Origin: Candidatus Harpocratesius repetitus
GTDB lineage: Archaea; Asgardarchaeota; Lokiarchaeia; Sigyniarchaeales; Promethearchaeaceae
Length of the DNA: 64,000 bases
NCBI GenBank assembly: GCA_021498095.1
Contig: JAIZWK010000001.1
Span: 3,287,450 to 3,351,449, forward strand
Direction of reading: 5' to 3'
The notes under the pieces are model-generated. The model made no database searches. It was not told where the DNA came from and saw only the letters and a list, made by a program, of their open reading frames with translations. Position 1 is the stretch's first letter. Each line of letters begins with the position of its first letter. A program made the translations under genes and the position numbers. Below are positions 47,693 to 57,707 of this stretch, piece by piece.

Positions 47693-50470
47693 TTAATCTG
47701 AAAATCCAAGATATTGCAATAATTTCTCTAATTTGCCCTTTGATTCATTATCTTTAGGATTTGCTTTTAACTTTTTCTTTAAAAATACAATTTCCCCTTT
47801 TTTCTGCTCAATTGCTAAGATAAGATCTTTCCAATTAGCAAAATCATTAAGTAATACCGAAACATCTTCATCATCTTTAAAATTGAAAAGCTTTTTAGTA
47901 GATTTTTTCCTTTTATTACGAGAACTTTGTTTTCTTGAGGAACGCTCTTTTTTATTTGTAGATGATAAAAGATCGCGATTTAAACGACGATTGGCATTAT
48001 TTATCATTCTTTTAATTGTAGCTTCAGCATTGAATATTTTTCTAATTGTATTTTCTAAGAGTTCATCATATTCTTCAATATCTCCTGGATGAATATCTTC
48101 TTTAAGAAATATTTCTCTTAAGTATGTATAAGCGCGCTCTAAATCTTCAATCATGGGTAATATTTCTTTTGTAAAACGTTCTCTTTCGGTAATTAAACTG
48201 GCTTTGGATGCGATATCATCATTTTGATAGACTTTAGTAGAACTATCATAAACACCTGAAAGAATATGATCATCCATCAATTGTTTTAATATACTTTCTA
48301 AAAATTCAATTTCTTCTTCATCAATTGTTCTTTCTTCAAGGAATGAATTTAAATCAATATAACCTTCAGCATTCTTCATTCGATTATAAATACCTTTAAT
48401 AGTTAGAAATCTGTCATTTTCTTGGAGCCATAGTCCTTGAATTTTTCCTGAAGATTTATTTTGTTGAATTGCCTCAATAAGCAATTGTGGTGCCACTTTA
48501 TTTCGAGAAGATAGTCTACTTACATCTAAAATATCATTACGCTCAGCTTGTTTCAATATCATCGATGAGATCTTAGATTTTTCTTCTTGAATTCGTTTTG
48601 CAGAAAAGATTATTTTATTATCAAGGATAAGATATCCATCAGGATGACCCAAACTTTCTATAAATTGAAGCAATTCTGAATAATCCATTTGTAAATCGCG
48701 CATTAATGGCTTAATTTCAATTTCATCAATTGTCATCAGCTGTTTTGCAATTTTATCTAGTTTTTCATCTACTTTTTGAGCGATTTCTTCTTCTCCAATC
48801 TGTAATTCTTCTGCTAAAGCACGGATTTTAGATTTTCGAACATCAGGATTCGGCTCTGATTGAATTTCTGCTATTCGTTTCTTTACATATTTTGAAAAAT
48901 AAAAAACAGTACCATTCTGATTCCAAAATCCATTTTTTTTTGTAAAGATGGGTTTAACGACCTTTCGATATATTTCTACAGGTATATCTAATTGTTTGGA
49001 CATCTTTTCCAAGTTAGCTTCTCCAATTTGCTCAGATGTACGGATAGATTGTTGAATCCGTGTCATTCCCAAATTAGTTAACCACAAATGATCTTTATGG
49101 AATTTATTAAACAATCGCTCACGACAAAACTGTTCTAATTTAAGAAAATTTTCATATCCAAATTGATTCTGATAGGAACTCAGATCAATTATATTATTAC
49201 GAGTCATTTTATTCTCGATATCTTGTGTAAGTCTTGAAAATGTATAATAGTTAGTTTTATCTTTAGTATATATTCCAGAAAATCGGGGGCTATTCGTTAA
49301 TTCTTCAATTACTTCTGTGATTAATTTTGAACCATATCGTTTTTTTAATATTTCAATATTTATCAATCCCATTTTTATTAATTCTTTTTCAATCTCTTGT
49401 TTAATGAAATCTTTGCTGTAAAAGAATTGTTTAGTTAAATGCCCTTCTATTTCTCCTTTATCAAGCAGATCACGTAGTAAAATCGCACCAATTGCATGAT
49501 TTGTGATCCCTACATGCTTAAATGTCTTTATTATTAAATCAATATCCAATTTTGCTCCAGATAGAAATTTGAATAATTCTTGTTTATCAAATATTAGCAT
49601 TTTCTTGTGATGTTTTTCGGTAAATACCAAAGAATAATAAGAATCTTCATCTATTTCAGCGAGTAAATAGTTTTCAACTTTATTTACATCTAATTGCTGT
49701 TTTTCAGCAATTTCATTTAAATCCATATACCTTACTAATGGAGGGCGATTATGAATAATACGAATTAAATCTCGTTTTGTCCGATGTTTCTGAATTGCTT
49801 CTTTTAACCCGAGAATTTCAACCTGCAATAAGCTAAGAAGGACATCGCTTCGTTTTGGAATACTACTTTCTTCATACATTTGAATAATGTCATTAAGATA
49901 AGATTTTAAAATCTTAATACTCATTAAAGGTTGAATTCGAAGTAAAATAGTTTCAAGAGTTTTAAGAATTTCTGAATTGGTTTCATTTTTCAAACATTTA
50001 GTCAAAAGGGAAAGATTCAGTAAAAAGATAGCATTATATTCCTCAGGAAATTGATTTAAAAAGAACACAGCATTTGTTCTTACTTCTGAAGAAGAATCAC
50101 TTAATAACTCAATAAAACTTTGAATAAATGCGTTATCGACCGATATTCCACTTTCAAATGAATGCAATAGAGTCCATCCAAAAATTATTATAGCATTTGC
50201 GCGCTCATCAACTGTTCCTTCAATGATATAAGATTGTTTAATTCGATCAATAAGATCTAATGAAATTAAATCAGGTAATTCTTCAACTAAAATCGATAGA
50301 ATATATAGATATATATACGCGTTAGAAGGGTGATTATCCAAAATTGAAAGAATTTTATCGATCTGGCTTGAAATTTTACTAATTTTTCCTTTTTCATAAA
50401 ATTGATTAATTTTATTTATAACTTTTGATAAGTTCTTATCCAATTTATCTTCTGATATTTCAATTAACAT
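47693..50470 (-). CDS. HEAT-like and tandem winged-helix protein, UFL1-like
   Basis: Residues ~1-215 are helical repeats of the HEAT/ARM type. Residues ~225-780 are a run of winged-helix units (YMDLNEIAEKQQLDVNKVENYLL, then LITEVIEELTNSPRFSGIY, then further ones). The phrase IEELTNSPRFSGIYTKDKTN matches the UFL1 pattern of a conserved EELVNSGRLRGT followed by a basic strand. A Lys/Arg-rich segment (RKQSSRNKRKKSTKK) near residue 855 recalls the basic tail of UFL1. Eukaryotic UFL1 is the ligase scaffold for UFM1. UFL1-like proteins have been listed in Asgard genomes. A UFM1-like protein or E2 is not in the window. The family call needs a profile search. Confidence 0.6.
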   Translation of the reverse strand: MLIEISEDKLDKNLSKVINKINQFYEKGKISKISSQIDKILSILDNHPSNAYIYLYILSILVEELPDLISLDLIDRIKQSYIIEGTVDERANAIIIFGWTLLHSFESGISVDNAFIQSFIELLSDSSSEVRTNAVFFLNQFPEEYNAIFLLNLSLLTKCLKNETNSEILKTLETILLRIQPLMSIKILKSYLNDIIQMYEESSIPKRSDVLLSLLQVEILGLKEAIQKHRTKRDLIRIIHNRPPLVRYMDLNEIAEKQQLDVNKVENYLLAEIDEDSYYSLVFTEKHHKKMLIFDKQELFKFLSGAKLDIDLIIKTFKHVGITNHAIGAILLRDLLDKGEIEGHLTKQFFYSKDFIKQEIEKELIKMGLINIEILKKRYGSKLITEVIEELTNSPRFSGIYTKDKTNYYTFSRLTQDIENKMTRNNIIDLSSYQNQFGYENFLKLEQFCRERLFNKFHKDHLWLTNLGMTRIQQSIRTSEQIGEANLEKMSKQLDIPVEIYRKVVKPIFTKKNGFWNQNGTVFYFSKYVKKRIAEIQSEPNPDVRKSKIRALAEELQIGEEEIAQKVDEKLDKIAKQLMTIDEIEIKPLMRDLQMDYSELLQFIESLGHPDGYLILDNKIIFSAKRIQEEKSKISSMILKQAERNDILDVSRLSSRNKVAPQLLIEAIQQNKSSGKIQGLWLQENDRFLTIKGIYNRMKNAEGYIDLNSFLEERTIDEEEIEFLESILKQLMDDHILSGVYDSSTKVYQNDDIASKASLITERERFTKEILPMIEDLERAYTYLREIFLKEDIHPGDIEEYDELLENTIRKIFNAEATIKRMINNANRRLNRDLLSSTNKKERSSRKQSSRNKRKKSTKKLFNFKDDEDVSVLLNDFANWKDLILAIEQKKGEIVFLKKKLKANPKDNESKGKLEKLLQYLGFSD

Positions 50471-50685
50471 AAACGCATCCCATAATAGTATTTTGTGCTC
50501 GAATGGTTATAAGTTAGAATTAAACCCAAAAAAAACATTGGTATTTTTATTGTGAATTAGTAAAAAATTGTCATTTAAATGATGGAACAAGCTTAATTTC
50601 TTTGTAACTGAGATAATTTTTTAAATTTTTATCTTCGTAACTGAGATAATTTTATATATTTTCCTTCTTGATAACTAAGATTAAA

Positions 50686-51441
50686 TCACTCATAGAATTT
50701 TGGATCGATATTAAATAAAGAATTAAGATTCTTTGGTAAATCAATAATCGAATTGAGCAATAAAATAGGATTTTCTGCTTTTAATGATTCAATTTTACCA
50801 TGACCTGATAAAACAGCAACTGATTTGACATTTGCAGATCGTGCTGCTTGGATATCAGTAACATTATCTCCAACAAATGCAATTTTACTGCGATCGATTG
50901 AATTCCATCCAAATTTCTTTTTCAATATCAAAAGTGCTCCCAATATTGGTCTTGGATCAGGTTTTACTAAGAATCTTTTTCGATCATCGCGAGTAATTAC
51001 CACTGAAAAGAAATGTGAAATCCGAGTTCGCTTCAACCATTTCTCCAAACGCTTCTTGTCAGAATTAGTAATTATTCCCATAATAATCCCTTTTTGATTT
51101 AAATCTTCAAGCATTTGAAATACACCAGTAAATAAACTACTATATTGCCATTCAAATTTCTGCTTAGATTTACCAACTTGAAAAAAGAAGCGCCATCGTT
51201 GAAAGGGATGAGGCAAGATTTCCTTAAAATTATGATACATCGCTTTAATACTGGCAATGTTTGAAGCTCTTGATGACATTTCAAATCTTCTGATAAGATC
51301 ATTTGGTGTGAGAGAATATTTATTCAAATGATGCCACTTAAATCGCGGATCTTGTAATTTTTGTCTCATAATTAGTTGTGGACCTATTGAATGTAAAAGT
51401 ACTCCATCAAAATCAAAAAGCAGAACAAAGGGATGTTGCAT
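50686..51441 (-). CDS. HAD-superfamily hydrolase, copy 1 of tandem pair
   Basis: The 251-residue phosphatase-like protein has motif I FDFDGVLLHS, motif II ITNSDKK, motif III with Lys in LVKPDPRP and motif IV FVGDNVTDIQAA. This is the phosphoglycolate/beta-phosphoglucomutase-type HAD family. The catalytic Asp pair is complete. The substrate is unknown. The paralogue lies 32 bp upstream on the same strand. Confidence 0.87.
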   Translation of the reverse strand: MQHPFVLLFDFDGVLLHSIGPQLIMRQKLQDPRFKWHHLNKYSLTPNDLIRRFEMSSRASNIASIKAMYHNFKEILPHPFQRWRFFFQVGKSKQKFEWQYSSLFTGVFQMLEDLNQKGIIMGIITNSDKKRLEKWLKRTRISHFFSVVITRDDRKRFLVKPDPRPILGALLILKKKFGWNSIDRSKIAFVGDNVTDIQAARSANVKSVAVLSGHGKIESLKAENPILLLNSIIDLPKNLNSLFNIDPKFYE

Positions 51442-51473
51442 TCTAATGTGAAAAATAGATGATCTTTTAAAAA

Positions 51474-52229
51474 TTATCGCTCATTCAATTTTGGAAATAA
51501 TTTAGGTAAAATCGTAGGAATTTCTATAACACTCTTTAAAAGAAAATCTGGTTCCATCATCTCTAATTCTGTTTTTGAAGCATGACCACTGAGAACTCCT
51601 ATTGATTTTACCTTTGCCAATTTAGCTGCAATAATATCTGATACATTATCTCCCACAAAGGCAACTAAATTCCGGTCGATTCGAGGAAATTGATAATGTT
51701 GTTTCATACGCACAAGCAACCCTAATAACACCCTTGGATTTGGTTTAACCCCTAAAACTTTCCGATCATCACGAGTAACCACACATTGAATTATATCATT
51801 AAGTCTTTTATACTCAAACCATTTTTCAACTCGATTTCCAAATGAATTAGATGCTGCACCAAAAATTATTCCCTTCTCTGATAGATTACGAATCATTTCA
51901 ATCGTTCCAGGAAAAAATTCATTATATTTCCAATCATATTTTTCCATTTGACGTTTGAATTTTATAAAAAAGGTAATCCGGCGAATTCTACCTGGAATTA
52001 ACTGCATAAATTCAGAAGTCATTGCTCGTAAACTACTTAAACTGCGAGCTTTTGCGGATTTTTCAAACATACGAATAATATCCAAAGGAGTTATCCCGGA
52101 AACGAGTGGTTGATTCCATTTAATCCAAGGATAGCGTAGAGCTTCAAATGCAGCTAATAAATGTCCTTGAGAATTCAACAAAACGCCATCAAGATCAAAA
52201 ATAATTATGGGCGGATGGGAAACAATCAT
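51474..52229 (-). CDS. HAD-superfamily hydrolase, copy 2 of tandem pair
   Basis: Like its neighbour this protein has 251 residues, with DLDGVLLNS, ASNSFGN, VKPNPRV and FVGDNVSDIIAA. The two share their length and most core segments (VVTRDDRK, KSxGVLSGH), so the pair is a tandem duplication. It lies 30 bp from the HDAC-family gene on the same strand, which suggests one transcript for three genes. Confidence 0.87.
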   Translation of the reverse strand: MIVSHPPIIIFDLDGVLLNSQGHLLAAFEALRYPWIKWNQPLVSGITPLDIIRMFEKSAKARSLSSLRAMTSEFMQLIPGRIRRITFFIKFKRQMEKYDWKYNEFFPGTIEMIRNLSEKGIIFGAASNSFGNRVEKWFEYKRLNDIIQCVVTRDDRKVLGVKPNPRVLLGLLVRMKQHYQFPRIDRNLVAFVGDNVSDIIAAKLAKVKSIGVLSGHASKTELEMMEPDFLLKSVIEIPTILPKLFPKLNER

Positions 52230-52259
52230 TTTTTTATTCTATTATCTCCTAATAAATTA

Positions 52260-53465
52260 TTATTTTGCTATATTGTTTTTTATAGCGGGAATATAATCAT
52301 CTTCAAATTTTTGCACAATCATATCAAGATGTGCTTCAAGTGAATCGGTCCAAAATGGATCTTTTAATTGTTTCTCTTCAATATAGAAATTTCGATCTCG
52401 AAGATAAGTTGGAAGTGGAATACTGGAATCATCCCATTTTTTCTCAAGATAATCCAACCATTCTGATGGTAAGGGCTCTTCAATTTGGACACCTAGCAAA
52501 TTTGCTAAAATCATTGACCATGTTCGAGCAACAACACCAATATTATAACCCCCTCCACCTAAGACTAGAAATTTATCTCCTGCATAATCAGATGCTAAAT
52601 TATTAACAATTTTAAAGATTTTTTCTTGCCCTTCAGTTGAAAGACCAGCATTTGTTAATGGGTCCATGAAATGGGTATCAACTCCACATTGCATGACTAA
52701 AAAATCCGGACGATAGGCATCCATTACTGCAGGAACTATTCGTTCAAAAGCTTCAAGATAAAGGCGATCAAAAGTCCCAGGCAAAAAAGGAACATTCAAT
52801 GCATAACCCTTTCCTTTTCCCTTACCGTTTTCGTTTATATGTCCTGAACCAGGAAATATTGTATGACCGTCTTGATGAAAGGATAGGGTTAGTACGTGGG
52901 GATTTTCATAGAAGATCCATTGAACTCCATCTCCATGATGACAATCCACATCAAGATACATAATTTTAGTGCCAAGAGGATTATTATCTAAGAGATATTG
53001 AATTGCTACTGCCACATCATTTAAAATGCAAAATCCTGATGCCATACCAGGCATAGCGTGATGTAACCCTCCAGTAATATTAAAAGCGCGCGAATGTTCA
53101 TCCTCAAGTAAATATTTAGCTCCAGAAATAGAAGCACCACAAACAGCCAAAGCTGCATCATACATTCCAGGAAAAATAGGATTATCTCCAGGACCCAACC
53201 CAAATTCAGGATAAGATTTATATGAAGGTCGAGCTAATTGATTTAATTCCTTTAGTTTATCTAAATAAGCTTGAGTGTGAATCCGTAATATTTGTTTTTC
53301 AGTAGCAGGTGAAGGATTTATGATTTTGATATTTGAATGATCAAGAAGGTGATACGATTTCATCAATTCATAAGTAACTTCAATTCTAAGCGGAGTAAGT
53401 GGATGTCCTTCACCGAAATTATAACGGTTATAGTCTTCGGTATAGACAAAACCAACGGGGTTCAT
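52260..53465 (-). CDS. Histone deacetylase-family (AcuC-like) hydrolase
   Basis: The 401-residue zinc hydrolase has all class I/AcuC motifs: the His dyad in GGLHHAMPG, metal ligands in YLDVDCHHGDGVQ and CGVDTHFMDPL, and the catalytic Tyr in GGGGYN. The opening with YNFGEGHPLTPLRIE is usual for AcuC-type proteins. It removes acetyl groups from lysine in proteins or from polyamines. Asgard archaea have histones and protein acetylation, but its target is not shown. It appears to be the first gene of the cluster with the two HAD genes. Confidence 0.94.
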   Translation of the reverse strand: MNPVGFVYTEDYNRYNFGEGHPLTPLRIEVTYELMKSYHLLDHSNIKIINPSPATEKQILRIHTQAYLDKLKELNQLARPSYKSYPEFGLGPGDNPIFPGMYDAALAVCGASISGAKYLLEDEHSRAFNITGGLHHAMPGMASGFCILNDVAVAIQYLLDNNPLGTKIMYLDVDCHHGDGVQWIFYENPHVLTLSFHQDGHTIFPGSGHINENGKGKGKGYALNVPFLPGTFDRLYLEAFERIVPAVMDAYRPDFLVMQCGVDTHFMDPLTNAGLSTEGQEKIFKIVNNLASDYAGDKFLVLGGGGYNIGVVARTWSMILANLLGVQIEEPLPSEWLDYLEKKWDDSSIPLPTYLRDRNFYIEEKQLKDPFWTDSLEAHLDMIVQKFEDDYIPAIKNNIAK

Positions 53466-53522
53466 ATTTTTAAATCAGCACAAAAGCAAAAAAAGTTTTA
53501 GAAAATTTTGTTAAATTTACAA

Positions 53523-53927
53523 TTAGATGATTTTTTTTACATTTGTAATGAAATTGTAAAAATCTTTAATTCTTTCATTAGCATATTGGAAAACAAGGTG
53601 ATTATTTATTTTTCCATATTTATGCACAATAATATTTCTAAATCTCTTCATTTCTTTTAAAACTTTAATATTATCCAATTTTCCTTTCAGTAAATCAAAA
53701 ATATTTTCTTCATTTGTTGGTACTCCCAATTTAAAAATATTAATCAGAATAGCACTTATATCAATAATTTCTTCAATACATATCTGAAATAATCTTTCAA
53801 GAGCCAGTTGGTCCTTTTTTGATGAAATATATTCTTGTTCAGTTTTAGGAATGATTTGCGAAAACAATGACAAATTCTCTTCCAATTCGGCAATTTTAAT
53901 AAATAAACGCTGGTGTTTATGGCTCAT
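53523..53927 (-). CDS. hepT: HepT-like toxin
   Basis: The 134-residue helical protein has RNIIVHKYG, which is the Rx4HxY ribonuclease motif of HepT/DUF86. It overlaps the upstream nucleotidyltransferase gene by 11 bp, the standard gene order in which the MNT protein blocks the toxin by AMPylating its Tyr. The motif is intact, so the toxin should be active unless restrained. Confidence 0.85.
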   Translation of the reverse strand: MSHKHQRLFIKIAELEENLSLFSQIIPKTEQEYISSKKDQLALERLFQICIEEIIDISAILINIFKLGVPTNEENIFDLLKGKLDNIKVLKEMKRFRNIIVHKYGKINNHLVFQYANERIKDFYNFITNVKKII

Positions 53928-54330
53928 CTTTTAGGGCTTCCAAAAATGTGTTAAAATGAGGAGAGAATAAGTTAAATTCTTTGATTTTATTGTAATATAT
54001 ATCAAATAATCTATCATAATGCTTATTTAGTAAAATTGACCCAGTTTCTATTATTTCATATTGAATATATAATGGTAAATTACAGAAAAAACGAATATCA
54101 TATTTTTCTGGTAACAAAACTCTGTATCTCAGTTCCAATTTTGGATTAATCTTATCTTCAAATGAGATTAGACAAATATCAATATCTCGAAAAGAAATTT
54201 GAGAGAGAAAACTCCCAAAAACAACTATAGCAAGTATTTCGGGGTCATTTTCCACATTTATTAATAATTTAATTATATTACTATCAGATTTTAATTGATT
54301 TAACCGCATCTCTGTCAATATTTGCCGCAT
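53917..54330 (-). CDS. mntA: MNT-domain nucleotidyltransferase antitoxin
   Basis: The 137-residue protein has the minimal nucleotidyltransferase motif VVFGSFLSQISFRDIDICL (GS ... DxD) and a helical C-terminus. It pairs with the adjacent HepT-like gene, with an 11-bp overlap. Antitoxins of this type transfer AMP to HepT. The spacing between GS and DxD is eight residues, within the family's usual range. Confidence 0.83.
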   Translation of the reverse strand: MRQILTEMRLNQLKSDSNIIKLLINVENDPEILAIVVFGSFLSQISFRDIDICLISFEDKINPKLELRYRVLLPEKYDIRFFCNLPLYIQYEIIETGSILLNKHYDRLFDIYYNKIKEFNLFSPHFNTFLEALKDEP

Positions 54331-54400
54331 TAAACTCTATCTAACATACAGCTAAATAAATATATAAATTTACTTAGTGATTATTTCTATTTATGGCAAA

Positions 54401-54826
54401 TTAATCATCATCTTTCAAATAATTTGATAAAGTGGTAACTTCTTCTCCTTGTTTCTTAATTCGGATTTGAGATTCAATTCCACGTGCTTTCCGCTCTAAA
54501 AACATAATTTCAGTCTTAGAGACTACATGTCGACGTATCATACCTCGATAAAGATATGCCATCAATAAATCAATCTCTTGAAGGATTTTGGGAGGAAAAA
54601 GACTTTGGCGCATTTTATTATAAACTTCTATATCTTGACTCTTTATATATTGAAGATATTGTAAAGCATCTGGTGCCAGCAACACATTGATCAATTGATC
54701 GATCTTTTCTGCTAAAGTGGGTATTTTCTGCTTAGCACGCTGCTCAGCCAACTTTTTTTGTTTCAAAATAGCTTGCATTTTCTGCATCCGTAAGCGTTTT
54801 AACTCAATATCTTCTTCATTAGACAT
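54401..54826 (-). CDS. PDCD5-family DNA-binding protein
   Basis: The 141-residue protein opens with a charged helix (SNEEDIELKRLRMQKMQAILKQ) and a basic stretch. A helical core follows with LAPDALQYLQYIKSQD, the place of the PDCD5 motif LxPEARERLxRIxxV, and a C-terminal charged tail. Archaeal PDCD5 proteins bind DNA and have a three-helix core; eukaryotic PDCD5 is linked to TRiC/CCT and apoptosis. I start at the ATG 54826 (MSNEED), which gives the family's usual acidic N-terminus. Confidence 0.75.
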   Translation of the reverse strand: MSNEEDIELKRLRMQKMQAILKQKKLAEQRAKQKIPTLAEKIDQLINVLLAPDALQYLQYIKSQDIEVYNKMRQSLFPPKILQEIDLLMAYLYRGMIRRHVVSKTEIMFLERKARGIESQIRIKKQGEEVTTLSNYLKDDD

Positions 54827-54934
54827 GTATATCACTTTTAACTAAATCGTTCTCATGAACAAAAAAATGAACAAACTTGAAAAATTTTCCGAAATTATAA
54901 GAAATAATCAAGTTTATAACGTGTTTTTTTTATT

Positions 54935-56059
54935 ATGCTGATTTCAACTGATTTACATCCTCTGAAAATAGATTATCCTTTATCGAAAAATCTTCCAAAA
55001 AACTTAATAGATACACCATATAAAGAAGATTTTCGTGCTTCTTCAAAAAAAATTCCATTTCGAGAACAATATGCAAATGAAACACGCCCACATATCATTA
55101 AACATATTCACTATCAATATGGAAAGATAAAGCAACGGAATGCAATATTATATTTCTACAATAAAAAACCAATTAGATTAATATATACTAAATCAAAAGA
55201 CCCATTTGTAACAAAATTAATGAAAAATTTCCCGCCAAAAGTGAAATTTCCTCCAAATACTGCTTCTTCCCCAATTGCAAGAAGTCTTCGCGAAATAGCA
55301 TTAAAATGGATTGTAGAGCAATTTTTTAACACTTTAGAATACCTGACTTTTGATGAACCTCGCTTAGAAGAAGTTAATCCTGATTGCTTACTTCTTCCAA
55401 TGAAAGAAGCAAGCAAAATCTTATATGTTTCTAATAAGAAAAACTCCAGTAAACATCCAAATTTGGCAGAAATTGAAAGTGAACGCGCTTTATTTGTTGA
55501 AATTAAAGCTTATCATCAATCTACAAAAGTGGGAGAAAAAGAAGTTCTTCAGACTTATAATTATTCTAACAAAGGAGGAAAAGCACTGTTAATTACCACT
55601 GGAGAATTGGATACCTTAGAATCTTTAGATTTTCTTAATCGTAATTCTATCAAAAATTCAGGTGTTAGTGAAACATATAGTAAAGAAGTTTTTACAGATT
55701 TTGCGACACAAATAAAAAAGAAAAATAAAAGCTACATTAAAGACATTGACATGTCTACTTCACAAGATTCATATGATACCCGAGGAATTTACATTTCTGC
55801 TCATAAAAAAATTAAAAAAATGTTTCGCTATACTAAATCGTGGCCAGGAAAAATTAATTATAAAATTTTAACCAGTCCTTTAGAAATCTTAGAATTTTTA
55901 ACTGCAGATTGCAAATTAGGATTGGTAGAACCGCAAGCATTCCATAAACTCCTTGAACAGAGAAATTTACAAAATGCTGCAGATTTATTTAACCAAATTC
56001 GATCTCGCTATTTAGAAGAAATAATTATTGATCCCACAGTACTTTATCCACGATTGTAA
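54935..56059 (+). CDS. PD-(D/E)XK nuclease-like protein
   Basis: The 374-residue protein has a nuclease-type core: EVNPDCLLLP at ~residue 150, then ALFVEIKAYH near ~190 (E-x-K), followed by a Gln-containing helix (EVLQTYNYSNKGGKALLITTG). This is the restriction-endonuclease-like fold. Family and target are not identifiable. A pentapeptide-repeat gene follows 28 bp downstream and is likely co-transcribed; pentapeptide proteins can mimic DNA, so it may be an inhibitor or a helper. Confidence 0.65.
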   Translation: MLISTDLHPLKIDYPLSKNLPKNLIDTPYKEDFRASSKKIPFREQYANETRPHIIKHIHYQYGKIKQRNAILYFYNKKPIRLIYTKSKDPFVTKLMKNFPPKVKFPPNTASSPIARSLREIALKWIVEQFFNTLEYLTFDEPRLEEVNPDCLLLPMKEASKILYVSNKKNSSKHPNLAEIESERALFVEIKAYHQSTKVGEKEVLQTYNYSNKGGKALLITTGELDTLESLDFLNRNSIKNSGVSETYSKEVFTDFATQIKKKNKSYIKDIDMSTSQDSYDTRGIYISAHKKIKKMFRYTKSWPGKINYKILTSPLEILEFLTADCKLGLVEPQAFHKLLEQRNLQNAADLFNQIRSRYLEEIIIDPTVLYPRL

Positions 56060-56087
56060 ATGTTTGGATGGAAATAAGTGATGTACG

Positions 56088-56684
56088 ATGCCAAAACCGA
56101 CCCTACAAGAATACTTTCCATTATCAGACAAACCAGGTTCAGATTATTCTGACGTGGACTACAAACATCTTAGACACATAGCAGAATCATCTAAAGCAGT
56201 TACCCCTCAAGAATTCCAACAATTACTTCACGATCATAAAGAATTTATTAAATTAGGAGGTGGAGGAGGACAATGGCAGACAATGAATATAAATGGAGTG
56301 ATATTGGGAATATATCTTGGTAAAAAAGAGATCAAAGGACAAGCAGTTTTGAATAATAGAAGACTAGATCAACTAAAATTAGCAGAAATTTCATTACCAT
56401 ATTCAAATTTAGTTGGTATATTAGCAGAGGGAATGGATTGGCATAGAATTAATTTAAATCACAGTCTTATTACCGATTCAATGCTAAAAAATACTTGTTT
56501 TGATGATGCTACATGTATAGGAACAGATTTTTCTAGATCTGATTTGCGAAATTGCTCATTCAGAAATGCTAACTTAAAATACGCAGATTTTGAAAACTGC
56601 AATTTAGAAGGCGCCGATTTCACTGGTGCAAATCTAAAAAATGCACGATTTCCAGGTGCTAATCTTGCAAATGTCGTATATTAA
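56088..56684 (+). CDS. Pentapeptide-repeat protein
   Basis: The C-terminal ~110 residues consist of A(D/N)Lxx-type pentapeptides (DFSRSDLRNCSFRNANLKYA and ADFTGANLKNARFPGANLAN in parts), which form a right-handed quadrilateral beta-helix. The first ~95 residues form a different, unidentified domain containing KLGGGGGQWQ. It follows the nuclease-like gene closely. The products could form a toxin or DNA-processing pair, though this is an inference from position only. Confidence 0.8.
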   Translation: MPKPTLQEYFPLSDKPGSDYSDVDYKHLRHIAESSKAVTPQEFQQLLHDHKEFIKLGGGGGQWQTMNINGVILGIYLGKKEIKGQAVLNNRRLDQLKLAEISLPYSNLVGILAEGMDWHRINLNHSLITDSMLKNTCFDDATCIGTDFSRSDLRNCSFRNANLKYADFENCNLEGADFTGANLKNARFPGANLANVVY

Positions 56685-56732
56685 AAAATAGTTAAGTAAA
56701 AAATATAAAAAAAAATCATGAGAACCATGATT

Positions 56733-57527
56733 TTATACATTAGCTGCTTTCTTCTTTTTCTTCAAAATTACAATTACAGTAATCACGATCCCAATAAATA
56801 TTAAACCCCCAACAATGCTTGATCCACTCGAATTCTCTGAACTATTATCACTTGAATCATCTGTCGAACTTGGAATAGTATCATCTGAAGATCCTGTATC
56901 ACTGGATATTTCTGGGATATCATATTTGAGATGTGGAGGATTTGAAAAAGAACTTAAATATTGGTTCTCTTTGGCTTGAATTGTTATCCAAGTTCCATCT
57001 ACGGCTATATCTGGCGAAAATACCAAAGTTATCTCAGACTCACTCAAATAGTTAGACAGATTCAATGAAATTTCATCAGTAGATCCAGTAATTATTATAT
57101 CAGTTAAATTTCCTGTATTACCACTATAAATTGATATAGCATTAATATCATTATTTACAGTTGAAATCTGCAATTCTTCCCATTTTGCACCAATTATTAC
57201 AGAAACGTGCACGGTCCAAGTAGCATCTCCATATGCAACACAAGAGCTTGAATACATTAGAGAATTCGCATCATCCGGAATGGAACTTAAATCGAAAGTA
57301 ATTAGGGACATACAAATTCCTTTAAATCCATCTCCAACATCTAGTGATTCAGCACCACCAAAATTATTATTTGGTTCAGCCAAAGCACCAGATAAAGATA
57401 AATATGTATCTTTTGAAGGTGCAATTTCATGAACTCCTGGTGTCCAATCAGCCTGCACTGCATAAATATTCAAAAAATTCAACATTAAAAAAATCAAAAA
57501 TATTCTGAAAATAATTTGTCTTTTCAT
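56733..57527 (-). CDS. Secreted protein with DNRLRE/CBM-like beta domain and C-terminal anchor
   Basis: The 264-residue protein has a signal peptide (MKRQIIFRIFLIFLMLNFL), then a beta-sandwich with KDTYLSLSGA, DVGDGFKGICMSLITFDLS and ITIQAKENQ, the pattern of DNRLRE/CBM96-like domains. A Ser/Asp-rich linker and a C-terminal transmembrane helix (VGGLIFIGIVITVIVIL) with a Lys tail follow. It should be a cell-surface protein binding a polymer. I chose ATG 57527 because it begins a proper signal peptide. Confidence 0.75.
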   Translation of the reverse strand: MKRQIIFRIFLIFLMLNFLNIYAVQADWTPGVHEIAPSKDTYLSLSGALAEPNNNFGGAESLDVGDGFKGICMSLITFDLSSIPDDANSLMYSSSCVAYGDATWTVHVSVIIGAKWEELQISTVNNDINAISIYSGNTGNLTDIIITGSTDEISLNLSNYLSESEITLVFSPDIAVDGTWITIQAKENQYLSSFSNPPHLKYDIPEISSDTGSSDDTIPSSTDDSSDNSSENSSGSSIVGGLIFIGIVITVIVILKKKKKAANV

Positions 57528-57707
57528 TATTTTAATCACACATCCTGGCTCTATCGAAATAGAGTTAATTATTAATATTGTCGGGGTATTTAAGCACAAT
57601 GGAAGAAAATATAATCAAAATAAGAATAAAATAATTAAAAATCAAAAATAAAGAATAAAGCAAAAAAAAAAGGAATAAATAGTTAAATTTCAGAAAATCT
57701 ATGATAA

